Source: Gordonia humi
Lineage (GTDB): Bacteria; Actinomycetota; Actinomycetes; Mycobacteriales; Mycobacteriaceae
Length of the DNA: 64,000 nt
Direction: 5' to 3'
NCBI RefSeq assembly: GCF_014197435.1
Contig: NZ_JACIFP010000001.1
Coordinates: 62,001 to 126,000 of the forward strand
The translations under genes were made by a program, and so were the position numbers. This document shows positions 19,072 to 27,739 of the stretch, piece after piece; within the stretch, counting starts at the first letter, position 1; the number at the start of each line of letters is the position of its first letter. Under the pieces are notes generated by a model. The model saw only the letters and a list, made by a program, of their open reading frames with translations. It searched no databases and was not told the origin of the DNA.

Positions 19072-19077
19072 GACCGA

Positions 19078-20607
19078 TCAGGCCCCCTTGCTGAACATGG
19101 CGAGCATGCGACGAGTCACCGCGAAGCCACCGAAGATGTTGATCGAGGCGAGCAGGATCGCGATCGCCGACAACACCCGAATCGTCGTGTCGTCCGTGGC
19201 GATCTGCAACAACGCGCCCACGATCACGACACCGGAGATGGCATTGGTCACCGACATCAACGGAGTGTGCAGCGCGTGCGCCACCTTCCCGATGACGTAG
19301 TAGCCGATCACGATCGCCAACATCAACACCGTGAAGTGCTGCGGGATCGGATCCGGCGAGAACGCCACGACGACCCCGTACAGGACGATGCCCAGCAGAA
19401 CCAGCCCGACCTTCTTACCCGCCGACATCGGCTCGGAGGGCTCGACGACCGGAGCCTGGACAGCAGCGGCCTGCGGAGCGGCCGACACCTGCACCGGCGG
19501 CGGAGGCCACAACACGTCTCCGTCACGGGTCACCGTGATACCGCGCTGAACCACATCGTCCATGTCGAGCGTGAGCTCGCCGTCCTTGCCCGGCGTGATC
19601 AACTTGAGCAGGTTGACGATGTTCGTGCCGTACAACTGCGAGGTCTGCGCGGCCAACCGTCCCGCGAGATCGGTGTAACCCAGAATCGTCACACCGCCGG
19701 CGGTCACCGTCTTCTCACCGGGCACCGTGCCCGTCGCGTTACCGCCGTTGGCCGCGGCCATGTCGACGATCACACTGCCGTGCTTCATCGCGGCCACCGT
19801 CTCGGCCGACAACAGCTTCGGCGCCGGACGACCCGGAATCAACGCGGTCGTGATGACGATGTCGGCCAGACGGGCCTCCTCGTCGTACATCGACGCCGTG
19901 GCCGCCTCCTGCTCGGCGGTCATCTCCTTGGCGTAACCGTCCTGCGACTTCTCCGCCTCGAAATCGACCTTGACGAACTCGGCGCCCATCGACTCGACCT
20001 GCTCGGCGACCTCCGGACGCACGTCGAACGCACGCACCACCGCGCCCATCGCGGACGCGGCGCCGATCGCGGCCAGACCGGCCACACCGGCGCCCACGAC
20101 GAACACGCGAGCAGGCGGAATCTTGCCCGCCGCGGTCACCTGACCGGTGAACATCCGACCGAACTCGTGCGCCGCCTCGACGACCGCACGATAGCCGGCC
20201 ACATTCGCCTGCGAGGACAACACGTCCATCGACTGCGCACGCGAGATACGCGGGACCGCGTCCATCGCCAGCGCCGTCACGCCCGCCTTCTGAAGCTTCT
20301 CCACCAGTTCCGGGTTCCGCGCCGGAGCCATCTGCGAGATCACCGTCGCACCGCTGCGCAGACGCGAGATCTCGTCGTCCGAAGGCGCGTTCACCTTGAC
20401 CACGACGTCCGCGCCCCACACATCGGCCGCCGAACCGGTACGCGCACCGGCCTCGACGAACGCCGCATCGGGCTGCTCGGCCAGATCACCGGCACCGGCC
20501 TCAACGACGACGTCGTAACCGAGCTGACGCAACTGCCCCACCGTCTTACCGGTGGCAGCGACCAACGTCTCGCCCGCCTTCGATTCCCGGGGGATGCCGA
20601 TCAACAT
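19078..20607 (-). CDS. pntA: NAD(P) transhydrogenase subunit alpha (fused alpha1-alpha2)
   Basis: A 509-residue protein. Residues about 1-370 are the NAD(H)-binding domain I ([60 protein letters not shown]). After a Pro/Ala linker ([16 protein letters not shown]) there are three to four membrane segments of domain II ending [17 protein letters not shown]. Many mycobacteria split this subunit into two genes; here it is one. It is the first gene of pntAB and has 259 bp upstream for its promoter. Confidence 0.95.
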   Translation of the reverse strand: MLIGIPRESKAGETLVAATGKTVGQLRQLGYDVVVEAGAGDLAEQPDAAFVEAGARTGSAADVWGADVVVKVNAPSDDEISRLRSGATVISQMAPARNPELVEKLQKAGVTALAMDAVPRISRAQSMDVLSSQANVAGYRAVVEAAHEFGRMFTGQVTAAGKIPPARVFVVGAGVAGLAAIGAASAMGAVVRAFDVRPEVAEQVESMGAEFVKVDFEAEKSQDGYAKEMTAEQEAATASMYDEEARLADIVITTALIPGRPAPKLLSAETVAAMKHGSVIVDMAAANGGNATGTVPGEKTVTAGGVTILGYTDLAGRLAAQTSQLYGTNIVNLLKLITPGKDGELTLDMDDVVQRGITVTRDGDVLWPPPPVQVSAAPQAAAVQAPVVEPSEPMSAGKKVGLVLLGIVLYGVVVAFSPDPIPQHFTVLMLAIVIGYYVIGKVAHALHTPLMSVTNAISGVVIVGALLQIATDDTTIRVLSAIAILLASINIFGGFAVTRRMLAMFSKGA

Positions 20608-20818
20608 GACACTGCCTCTCCCACACTCATATCAGTTCTCACCTTGGTTGTTAGGCGCAACGAACGAGGACGAGGAGACACAAACCATAGAAGGACCACG
20701 AAATGCTGCATGAGCAGCTATTCTGCGTCCACCGGCCAGTGCGTCATCGAACTCGCGCGATGCGTGCGGGTGACACATGGCCGTTCCCGCGTATGAAAAA
20801 CGTGCGACGAACTTAGCA

Positions 20819-20860
20819 TGAGGGATCAAACCCTCAGTTCGCTGTAAGTCACATCACAGC
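20819..20860 (-). terminator. Two small hairpins after the ketosteroid-dehydrogenase-like gene
   Basis: TGAGGG/CCCTCA (20819-20824, 20831-20836) and GCTGT/ACAGC (20841-20845, 20856-20860) lie just beyond the leftward stop at 20867. They are weak and uncertain. The rest of 20608-20866 should contain the pntA promoter, and I see no credible gene in it. Confidence 0.35.
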
Positions 20861-20866
20861 GCCGGC

Positions 20867-22324
20867 TCAGGTGTGCGCTGCGGCCGATCTGCCGGCACGC
20901 CGCCCGAAGTACGACCCCTCACCGAGCTGCGTGCCCGATGCGTAGCCCTTCCCGTCCTGCGCGAGATTCGCGGCGCAGGCTCCGGCGGCGTACAGGCCCG
21001 GGATCACCGAACCGCTCTCGTTCAGGACCGCACCGTCGACCGTGGTCGCCATGCCACCGATCGTGAAACCGGCGTACAGCGCCTTGCCGAGGCTCATGTC
21101 GAAGGCCGCCCAGGGCCCGCGATCCTGCGGTGCGAGGAATTCCGGGCTCTTGTGGAGATCGGGGTCCTCGCCGTCAACAGCATAGGTGTTGTAGCGCTCG
21201 AGAGTCGAAACGAGGGCGGCACGGTCGAGGCCGAGGCCGTCGGCCATCTCCTCGACGGTCTCCCAGCCGTCGATGAACGGTGCGAGCGGGAACTCGGGGC
21301 GTTCCATGTGCGCCTCGTCGACGATCAGGTACGCGACGCGATCGGTCTGGTCCATGACGAACCCCGAGGTCCGCGAATGATAGGAGTCCTCGGCGACGAA
21401 CCGCTTCGCCTCCTTGTTGACGATGATTCCGGTGAGCAGGACGGACGGTGGATACACCGGCGCGGTGATGAAAGCCTGATCCATGTGCTTGAGTCGCGCG
21501 CCGACGGAGACGCCCATGCGGATGCCGAGACCGTCGTCGTACGTGCTGCCGAGGGTGAACGGCTTCTCCGCCAACTGCGGAACGTGTTCGGCCACCATGT
21601 CGGGATTCATGACGAAGCCGCCGGCGGCGATGACGACATTCGTCGCGCGGATGAATCCCTCGGTGCGCCCCTCCTTGTACTGCACACCGACGACGGCGCC
21701 GGAGTCGTCGACGACGAGCCTGCGACCACCGACCTCGTAACGGATCGGCACGTTCAGCTCGCCGAGTCGCTTGACGAGCAGTTCGATCACCATGCCCGCC
21801 CCGCCGGTGTCGCCCTCGACGGGTACTTTGTGTCCACGCGGGGCCGGAACCGCCTGATCCTTGAACGGCCAGACCTTCTCGTTGCCGGTGAACATGAGGC
21901 CCTGGGTCTGCGGCTGGATGACCGCTTTCTCCGGGTAGTAGCTCCGCTCGAACTCGAAGCCGAGGCTTTCGAGCCAGTCGAAGTGCTCGACGCTGTCCTC
22001 GCAGTAGGCGCGGATCTTGTCCGGTTCCGGATCGCGCGAGACCGCGGTGATGTACTTGATCATCTCCTCGGCGCTGTCGGGATGGCCGGTCGCCTGCTGC
22101 ACGGCGGTGCCGCCGCCGAGATAGAAGTGGCCGCCCGCCATGCACGTCGTACCGCCCGCCGCCGCCGACCGTTCCAGCACGATGACGCTCGCACCGTGGG
22201 ACGCCGCATCGACCGCCGCGCAGCAGCCGCCGATGCCCGCGCCGAGGACGACGACGTCGACGGTGTCGCTCCACTCGGTCACGTCGCCGGAGTCGATGAC
22301 TTCAGGGATGTCCAGTCCGCTCAT
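20867..22324 (-). CDS. 3-ketosteroid dehydrogenase-like flavoprotein (Delta4-(5alpha) type candidate)
   Basis: A 485-residue FAD protein of the fumarate reductase/ketosteroid dehydrogenase family. The dinucleotide motif VVVLGAGIGGCCAAVDAAS is at about 24-42, ASGTTCMAGG-like AGGTTCMAGGHFYLGGG at about 61-77, and VIPGLYAAGACAAN near the end. The C-terminal KGYASGTQLGEGS has Tyr and Ser two apart at about 461 and 463, as I recall for the active site of Rhodococcus Delta4-(5alpha)-ketosteroid dehydrogenase. A perfect KstR-type box lies 24 bp upstream, which strongly supports a steroid role. Fumarate reductase is the main alternative and is less likely given the operator. Confidence 0.68.
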   Translation of the reverse strand: MSGLDIPEVIDSGDVTEWSDTVDVVVLGAGIGGCCAAVDAASHGASVIVLERSAAAGGTTCMAGGHFYLGGGTAVQQATGHPDSAEEMIKYITAVSRDPEPDKIRAYCEDSVEHFDWLESLGFEFERSYYPEKAVIQPQTQGLMFTGNEKVWPFKDQAVPAPRGHKVPVEGDTGGAGMVIELLVKRLGELNVPIRYEVGGRRLVVDDSGAVVGVQYKEGRTEGFIRATNVVIAAGGFVMNPDMVAEHVPQLAEKPFTLGSTYDDGLGIRMGVSVGARLKHMDQAFITAPVYPPSVLLTGIIVNKEAKRFVAEDSYHSRTSGFVMDQTDRVAYLIVDEAHMERPEFPLAPFIDGWETVEEMADGLGLDRAALVSTLERYNTYAVDGEDPDLHKSPEFLAPQDRGPWAAFDMSLGKALYAGFTIGGMATTVDGAVLNESGSVIPGLYAAGACAANLAQDGKGYASGTQLGEGSYFGRRAGRSAAAHT

Positions 22325-22347
22325 GAGAACGATCCTAGATCACCATC

Positions 22348-22361
22348 TGTAACGTGTTCTA
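22348..22361. promoter_or_regulatory. KstR-type operator
   Basis: TGTAACGTGTTCTA (22348-22361), read leftward as TAGAACACGTTACA, fits the KstR consensus TnnAACnnGTTnnA at every fixed position. It is 24-37 bp upstream of the ATG of the ketosteroid-dehydrogenase-like gene, where a TetR-type repressor would block transcription. KstR itself is not in the window. Confidence 0.75.
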
Positions 22362-22382
22362 GTTTTGGGGTCGAGCCGCTGG

Positions 22383-23219
22383 TCAGCCCAGCCGTTCGCG
22401 GAGGGAGGAGATCTCCGCCGCGATCGCGGCGCGTCCGTCCCGGGTGAACCGTCGCACCTGGGTCGCCAGGACCGCGTCCGCGCCGACCGCACCGATGCCC
22501 AGGAGAGCGGCGACCGCGGTCCGCGCATCGTCGACGGTCGCCGCCTGCTCGACCGCGACCATCACCTCTTCCCTGCGCCGCAGACCCGCATCGACCGCGC
22601 TCAAGATCTCCAGGCGGTCGACGATCCGGGCGCGGACCTCAGCCGGATCCGGGCGCGGCTCGGAACCGCCGTCCGTGGTCCAGGCGAATCTCTCGTCGTC
22701 GATCGGCCCCGGTGTCAGCCCCGACACGGCGACCGAGGCGTCCTGGTTCGACGTCAACGAGACGACGACGCCGGTCGCCGCGTCGATCGACACCGTGATA
22801 CGACCGTCCGGGCCGGCACCGGGTCTGCCGAGGTCGGTCGACCACGCGGGGCGGTCGCCGATCGCGACCTCGGCGGGTTCGGTGAGTGCACCGACCTCCC
22901 GTGACATCTTGTGCAGCATGCCGTCCGGACCGACGAGATCGGCGGGCCCGAATCCACTGGTGACCCAGGCCAGCCGGATCTTCTGCCCGTCCGGCATCTT
23001 CACCATCCGACCGTCCCGACCGCGGCTGAAAGCGCGCTCGCCGTCGTTGATGTACTGCACTTCGCCGTCTCGTTCGATCCGCCACCGCCCGCCGCCTCCG
23101 TGCCAGAAGTCGAGCACGTCGGTCCCGTCGTCCGGCGTCGTACTGATCAGGCGTCCGGCGAACGAGATCATCTCGGCGGCGGTGTTGCGGCCGACGAGCT
23201 CGGGCCAGGTCGGAGTCAT
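22383..23219 (-). CDS. Unknown protein with GyrA/ParC-like C-terminal helical module
   Basis: A 278-residue protein I do not recognise as a whole. Residues 1-180 look beta-rich (RWRIERDGEVQYINDGERAF, DAATGVVVSLTSN), a little like periplasmic LolA/RseB-type folds, but no signal peptide is visible. Residues about 195-277 resemble the coiled-coil/DNA-gate connector of type IIA topoisomerase A subunits: VRARIVDRLEILSAVDAG, then ATVDDARTAVAALLGI, then ADAVLATQVRRFTRDGRAAI. The catalytic tyrosine domain and the beta-pinwheel are absent. It lies between the flavoprotein gene (58 bp downstream) and the copper operon. Function is unknown. Confidence 0.6.
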   Translation of the reverse strand: MTPTWPELVGRNTAAEMISFAGRLISTTPDDGTDVLDFWHGGGGRWRIERDGEVQYINDGERAFSRGRDGRMVKMPDGQKIRLAWVTSGFGPADLVGPDGMLHKMSREVGALTEPAEVAIGDRPAWSTDLGRPGAGPDGRITVSIDAATGVVVSLTSNQDASVAVSGLTPGPIDDERFAWTTDGGSEPRPDPAEVRARIVDRLEILSAVDAGLRRREEVMVAVEQAATVDDARTAVAALLGIGAVGADAVLATQVRRFTRDGRAAIAAEISSLRERLG

Positions 23220-23238
23220 GCGCTCACGGTATGTCAGA

Positions 23239-23281
23239 TCCGCTGCACCGCAGCGGACACTCGCCGGGTCGCGCGCGAGTG
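23239..23281 (-). terminator. Tandem hairpins ending the copper operon
   Basis: CACTCGC/GCGAGTG (23258-23264, 23275-23281) and TCCGCTGC/GCAGCGGA (23239-23246, 23250-23257) are two adjacent perfect stems immediately after the copA stop. Together they make a plausible terminator. Confidence 0.55.
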
Positions 23282-23282
23282 A

Positions 23283-25562
23283 TCAGGCCCGCCTCGACCT
23301 GAATGCACGCAGTCGCAGACTGTTGGCCACCACGAACACCGACGAGAGCGCCATCGCCAACCCGGCCATCATCGGATTGAGCAGAGCCGCGGCGGCGAGC
23401 GGCAATGCCGCGACGTTGTAGGCGAAGGCCCAGAACAGGTTTGTCTTGATGGTGCCCAGCGTCTTACGCGCCAAGGCGATCGCGTCGACGACGGCCCACA
23501 GATCACCGCTGACCAGAGTGAGGTCGCTCGCCTCGATCGCCACGTCGGTCCCCGTGCCCATCGCCAGACCGAGATCGGCCGACGCGAGAGCGGCGGCGTC
23601 GTTCACACCGTCGCCGACCATCGCCACCACGCGACCCCGCGCCTGGAGCGCGGCGACGGCCTCGACCTTCCCCTCGGGCCGAACGTCGGCGATCACCTCG
23701 TCGATCCCCACCAGATCGGCGACGTGACGCGCGGCGCCTTCGTTGTCGCCGGTCAGCAGGACCGGACGCAGTCCCATCCGGGTGAGTTCCGCGATCGCGG
23801 CGGCCGATGTCGGCTTCACCGTGTCGGCGACGACGATCACCCCCGCGACCACGTCGCGGAAACTGACGACGACGGGCGTCGCCCCCTGTGCCGACGCGTC
23901 CTCGATCGCGGTGCGAAGCTCGTCGCCGATCTCCCCGACCGCATCGCGCGGCGCGGTGACCGACACCGGAACCCCGTCGATCGTGGCGCGGACGCCCGCT
24001 CCCGCGAGGTTCGTGAACTCGCCGACCTCCGGCAGTTCGAGTCCTTCGGCGCGCCGCATGACGGCTCGCCCGATCGGGTGCTCCGACCCGGATTCGACGG
24101 CCGCGGCCCACGCCAGGACGGTCTCGACTTCGCTCGACCCGCCCGAGGACCCGCTCGACCGGAGGAAAGAAGTGTCCCCGGCGACGATCACATCCGTCAC
24201 CGCCATCTCACCGGTGGTCACCGTGCCGGTCTTGTCCAGGACCACGGTGTCGACCCGACGCGTGGACTCGAGCACCTCGGGCCCCTTCACGAGGATGCCG
24301 AGCTGCGCACCGCGACCGGTGCCGACCATCAGGGCGGTCGGCGTCGCCAGCCCGAGCGCGCACGGGCAGGCGATCACCAGGACCGAGACCGCGGCGGTGA
24401 ACGCCAGCGCAGGCCCGCCTCCCACGCCCAGCCAGAAGCCGAGCACACCCGCGGCGATCGCGATGACCGTCGGCACGAAGTACGTCGACACCCGATCCGC
24501 CAGGCGCTGGACCTGCGCCTTGCCCGCCTGCGCGTCGGCGACCATCTTCGCCATGTGCGCCAGCGCGGTGTCGGCGCCGACGGCCTTCGCCTCGACTTCC
24601 AGGCGTCCGTGCGCGTTCACGGTGCCGCCGACCACGGCGTCACCCACGGCGACCTCGACGGGCACCGACTCGCCGGTCAGCATCGACTGGTCGACGGCCG
24701 ACGCACCGGCGACGACGACTCCGTCGGTGGCGACCTTCTCACCCGGCCGCACCACGAACGTCATGCCGATGCGCAGTTGCTCGATCGGGACCGTCGACTC
24801 GCGGCCCTCACGGATCACGGTCACCTCTTTGGCGCCCACCTCCGCGAGCGCGCGCAGCGCATCACCGGCCCTCAGCTTGGACCGTTTCTCGAAGTACCGG
24901 CCGGCGAGCAGGAACGTCGTGACACCCGCAGCGGCTTCGAGGTAGATGTTCGACGATCCGTCGCCCCGTGACGCGATCAGATCGAAGCCGTGGCGCATTC
25001 CGGGGACTCCGGCGTCGCCCCAGAACAAGGCGTAGATCGACCATCCGAACGCGGCGATCGTGCCGACCGAGATCAGTGTGTCCATCGTGGTGGTGCCGTG
25101 CCGCAGTCCGGCCGCGGCCGCGCGGTGGAACGGCAACGCACCCCAGACGACGACGGGCGCGGCGAGCGTGAGCGACAGCCACTGCCAGTAGGTGAACTGC
25201 CAGGCCGGGACCATCGCGAGAACGATCACCGGGACGGTGAGCACCGCCGACACCATGAGCCGTTGCCGAAGAGCGGCGACGTCGAGTTCGGCCCGCGTCG
25301 GGACGGGATCGCCCGACGGCTCCGCCTGGGCCGAGACCACGGGCGTCGCGTCGTATCCGGCCGATCGCACGGTCTCGATGAGCTGGTCCGGGGTGATCGC
25401 CGAGTCGTAGGCCACGTGCGCCTGCTCGGTCGCGTAATTGACCGTCGCGGTGACGCCGTCGACCTTGTTGAGCTTGCGTTCGATTCGGTTGGCGCACGAC
25501 GCGCACGTCATGCCGATCAGGTCCAGATCCACCTCGTTGTCTGCGACGACCGACTGCGTCAT
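23283..25562 (-). CDS. copA: Copper-exporting P1B-type ATPase
   Basis: A 759-residue membrane ATPase. One N-terminal metal-binding domain has GMTCASC (17-23). The membrane copper site is CPC at about 399-401. The phosphorylation motif DKTGT (443-447), TGES (296-299), SEHPIGRA and [10 protein letters not shown] are intact, so the pump should be active. CPC and the csoR-copZ context indicate Cu(I) export. ATG 25562 has GAGGGG eight bases upstream; the longer in-frame start would overlap the upstream genes. The start overlaps the 55-aa gene by four bases. Confidence 0.92.
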   Translation of the reverse strand: MTQSVVADNEVDLDLIGMTCASCANRIERKLNKVDGVTATVNYATEQAHVAYDSAITPDQLIETVRSAGYDATPVVSAQAEPSGDPVPTRAELDVAALRQRLMVSAVLTVPVIVLAMVPAWQFTYWQWLSLTLAAPVVVWGALPFHRAAAAGLRHGTTTMDTLISVGTIAAFGWSIYALFWGDAGVPGMRHGFDLIASRGDGSSNIYLEAAAGVTTFLLAGRYFEKRSKLRAGDALRALAEVGAKEVTVIREGRESTVPIEQLRIGMTFVVRPGEKVATDGVVVAGASAVDQSMLTGESVPVEVAVGDAVVGGTVNAHGRLEVEAKAVGADTALAHMAKMVADAQAGKAQVQRLADRVSTYFVPTVIAIAAGVLGFWLGVGGGPALAFTAAVSVLVIACPCALGLATPTALMVGTGRGAQLGILVKGPEVLESTRRVDTVVLDKTGTVTTGEMAVTDVIVAGDTSFLRSSGSSGGSSEVETVLAWAAAVESGSEHPIGRAVMRRAEGLELPEVGEFTNLAGAGVRATIDGVPVSVTAPRDAVGEIGDELRTAIEDASAQGATPVVVSFRDVVAGVIVVADTVKPTSAAAIAELTRMGLRPVLLTGDNEGAARHVADLVGIDEVIADVRPEGKVEAVAALQARGRVVAMVGDGVNDAAALASADLGLAMGTGTDVAIEASDLTLVSGDLWAVVDAIALARKTLGTIKTNLFWAFAYNVAALPLAAAALLNPMMAGLAMALSSVFVVANSLRLRAFRSRRA

Positions 25563-25726
25563 GACATCATCCCCTCGTGCGTCTCGGAGTGACCGTGCGA
25601 CGGTGCCGGATCGGTGTCCCACGGTCCGACGGCCCGCCCGATGCCGAACAGCAGACCGAACACTGCCGCGAGTCCGGCTGCGAATGCGGCGACCCGCACG
25701 CCGGGTCGCGACAGTGCGGCGGTCAT
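25559..25726 (-). CDS. 55-residue membrane-anchored His-rich protein of the copper operon
   Basis: A small gene squeezed between copZ and copA with ATGA overlaps on both sides, which is strong evidence that it is translated. The product has one hydrophobic segment ([19 protein letters not shown]) and a short tail with metal-ligand residues, [13 protein letters not shown] recall longer secreted proteins of similar N terminus at this place in actinobacterial copper operons; this may be a shortened form. It could hand Cu(I) to or from CopA at the membrane; that is an inference. Confidence 0.7.
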   Translation of the reverse strand: MTAALSRPGVRVAAFAAGLAAVFGLLFGIGRAVGPWDTDPAPSHGHSETHEGMMS

Positions 25727-25929
25727 CGAACCGTGTAGCCGGCTTCGACGACGGCGGCGGTGACCGCTGTGTCGTCGAGTGCGGCGTCGCTGGTGATGTC
25801 GACGCGACCGGACTCGACGTCGACCGCGACATCGGTGACGCCTGCGATCTCGCCGATCTCCTCGCGGACCGATGCGGCACAGTGTCCGCAGGTCATGCCG
25901 TCGACGGTGATGGTGGTCAGTTCACTCAT
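25723..25929 (-). CDS. copZ: Copper chaperone (heavy-metal-associated domain)
   Basis: A 68-residue single HMA domain with the metal site MTCGHC at about residues 12-17 and the usual beta-alpha-beta-beta-alpha-beta length. It delivers Cu(I) to CopA in the cytoplasm. It lies 51 bp after csoR, and its stop overlaps the start of the 55-aa gene. Confidence 0.9.
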   Translation of the reverse strand: MSELTTITVDGMTCGHCAASVREEIGEIAGVTDVAVDVESGRVDITSDAALDDTAVTAAVVEAGYTVR

Positions 25930-25980
25930 GATTGTTCTCCTTCGTGGATCTCGCCTCCGCTCGACCGGCGGAGCCGTGGT

Positions 25981-26313
25981 TCAGGACTTGACCAGGCGAG
26001 TGATGGCTTGCATAGCCTCGGCGATCTTCGCGTCCGCGGCCTCGTCGCCCTCGCGCGCGGCGGAGACGACGCAGTGATTCATGTGATCGGACAGCAGCCC
26101 GAGGCTCACGGCCTGCAGTGCCTTCGTCATCGCCGACACCTGGGTCAGGATGTCGATGCAGTAGGCCTCTTCTTCGACCATCCGCTGCAGTCCGCGTGCC
26201 TGACCCTCGATGAGCTTGAGCCGCCGCAGATACCCGGCCTGATTGCCGATGTAGCCGTGATGACCGTGCTCCTGTTCACCGTGACAGCACTCGCCGGACG
26301 TCTCGTCGGCCAT
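25981..26313 (-). CDS. csoR: Copper-sensing repressor of the CsoR family
   Basis: A 110-residue four-helix repressor. The Cu(I) ligand set is visible as Cys in EEAYCIDIL and His/Cys in LSDHMNHCVV, the C-H-C pattern of CsoR. A His/Cys-rich N terminus (GECCHGEQEHGHHG) precedes the helical core and may bind extra metal. ATG 26313 is preferred, with AGAGGA nine bases upstream; TTG 26331 and GTG 26319 are in frame. It is first in csoR-copZ-55aa-copA and has two operator-like palindromes upstream, so it likely represses its own operon. Confidence 0.88.
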   Translation of the reverse strand: MADETSGECCHGEQEHGHHGYIGNQAGYLRRLKLIEGQARGLQRMVEEEAYCIDILTQVSAMTKALQAVSLGLLSDHMNHCVVSAAREGDEAADAKIAEAMQAITRLVKS

Positions 26314-26330
26314 CTCCACACATCCTCTCA

Positions 26331-26347
26331 ATACCCCCTGGCGGTAT
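26331..26347. promoter_or_regulatory. CsoR-type operator, proximal copy
   Basis: ATACCCCCTGGCGGTAT is an imperfect palindrome with TACCCCC and GGTA arms, 18 bp upstream of the chosen csoR start. It resembles known CsoR sites, which carry C- and G-runs flanked by TA. Confidence 0.55.
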
Positions 26348-26376
26348 CAGGTCTACTCCGAACCCGACCGTTTGTC

Positions 26377-26392
26377 TACCCCTAGGGGGTAT
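26377..26392. promoter_or_regulatory. CsoR-type operator, distal copy
   Basis: TACCCCTAGGGGGTAT is a near-perfect palindrome, 64 bp upstream of csoR and more symmetrical than the proximal copy. Two sites 46 bp apart (start to start) would allow two CsoR tetramers to cover the promoter. Confidence 0.65.
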
Positions 26393-26484
26393 CAATGACG
26401 CCTAGATCACCACATGCCGGACGAGGAGCGCGCACGAGAGTCCGTCACCGACCGCTCGTGCGCAATCGCGCGGAGCGAGCCGCC

Positions 26485-27684
26485 TTATTTGCCGAAGCGG
26501 TCGGCCAGACGGGCCAGCGAGACCGCCATATCGCGGAGTGCTTCGCTGATCGCATGGGTGTCGTCGGTGACCGGACCGGTTCCCAAGCGTTGCGCGGCCT
26601 CGCGCACCGCCTCGGTCATCGCCTTCACATCGTCGCCCGAGAGCTGCCCCGCGACAGGCTCTGCCGTACGCGCGGGACCGGAGATCGGCCGAAGCGTGGT
26701 CGGCACACCCATGCGGACCGGATCGTCGTTGGAGGTGATGACCTGCAGGATCGACGTGGTCAGCGCCTCGTCGGAGGAGGCCCTGACCTCCATGATCGAC
26801 GCGTCGGGATCGTCGCGGTACACCACTCGGGTCGCACCACCGGGGGCGTCGTCGCCGAGGGACGGCTCGAAGTGGTTGTCGATCGTGACGGGCCGGTGCT
26901 CGGCGGCCTCGACATCGGCGGGCTCGAATCGCGCGGGACCGGCCAGGACCGGCGGCGGTGCGATCTCCTGGTCGGCCGATGGAGACTCCTGCGCCGACGA
27001 CGCGTCGAGCATCACCGGTTCGGGCGCGGGCACATCGGATACGGGCACATCGGGTACGGGCAGCTCCGGCGGGGTCCACGCGTCGGTCCCCGGCGCGACG
27101 TACGGGGCGTCGGCCGGTGCGAGCGACGGCAGCTCGGCGAACAACTGGTCCATCGCGGTCCGCTCGCCCGCGGCGAGCGGTTCGACGGGAGGCTGCGGGG
27201 CATGAGGCCAGCCCGGAGGCTTGGGCAGCGGCGGGAACGGAATCGTCGCCGGTTCGGGATCGAGATCGAAGGCCGACCACGGCTCGGTCGGCGGGAAGCC
27301 CCGCGACGGCGCCCGCGGCGGGGCGGGCACCGAGGGCTGCGGCGGGGCGGGAGCGGCGGGTTGCGGCGGAATCACCTGTGGAACCGGCGCACCGAAACGG
27401 TGCGCACCGCTGTGCCCGAGGTAGTAGAGGCACGGCGCACCGTCGAGTGCGGTGATCGGACAGGGCTCCTCATCGCGCAGCATCTGCGCTCCGCGCGCGA
27501 AATCGCCCCAGACCAGCCACCGACGTCGACCGTGGCTCCCCTGTCTGCCGTCGGAGGCGTGCGCGCCCGGATGCCCTTCGGGGAGAACGCATCCGACGAG
27601 CCATTCGGCGTCGGAACCCAGCCGGAGAGCGGCGCGCTCATCGGGGGTGGCGACGATCGACGACCAGCACCGGCCACCACTCAT
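26485..27684 (-). CDS. Proline-rich protein with two C-GHxGxH knuckles, function unknown
   Basis: A 399-residue protein I do not recognise. The N-terminal part has two similar Cys/His elements, GCVLPEGHPGAHASD (about 31-45) and PCLYYLGHSGAHRFG (about 84-98), which look like a duplicated metal-binding knuckle. A long Pro/Ala linker follows (VIPPQPAAPAPPQPSVPAPP), then acidic low-complexity sequence. The last 50 residues form an amphipathic helix pair (KAMTEAVREAAQRL, ISEALRDMAVSLARLADRF). ATG 27684 has GGAG seven bases upstream; GTG 27690 is the alternative. It follows nadB by 55 bp on the same strand. Confidence 0.6.
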   Translation of the reverse strand: MSGGRCWSSIVATPDERAALRLGSDAEWLVGCVLPEGHPGAHASDGRQGSHGRRRWLVWGDFARGAQMLRDEEPCPITALDGAPCLYYLGHSGAHRFGAPVPQVIPPQPAAPAPPQPSVPAPPRAPSRGFPPTEPWSAFDLDPEPATIPFPPLPKPPGWPHAPQPPVEPLAAGERTAMDQLFAELPSLAPADAPYVAPGTDAWTPPELPVPDVPVSDVPAPEPVMLDASSAQESPSADQEIAPPPVLAGPARFEPADVEAAEHRPVTIDNHFEPSLGDDAPGGATRVVYRDDPDASIMEVRASSDEALTTSILQVITSNDDPVRMGVPTTLRPISGPARTAEPVAGQLSGDDVKAMTEAVREAAQRLGTGPVTDDTHAISEALRDMAVSLARLADRFGK

Positions 27685-27739
27685 GGGCACACTCCCCTTC
27701 TCCCGCAGACTCCGTGTAAGTCTACGGAGCCCGATGAGG

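Noticed and set aside
17536..20796. A 1086-codon open frame on the plus strand opposite pntAB
   Set aside because: It is a shadow of pntAB, which is on the other strand with full motifs. Such long antisense frames are normal where third positions are almost all G or C; the translation is Arg/His-rich and matches nothing.
20632..20829. A 65-codon leftward frame upstream of pntA
   Set aside because: No ribosome site, no recognisable sequence, and it covers the likely pntA promoter.
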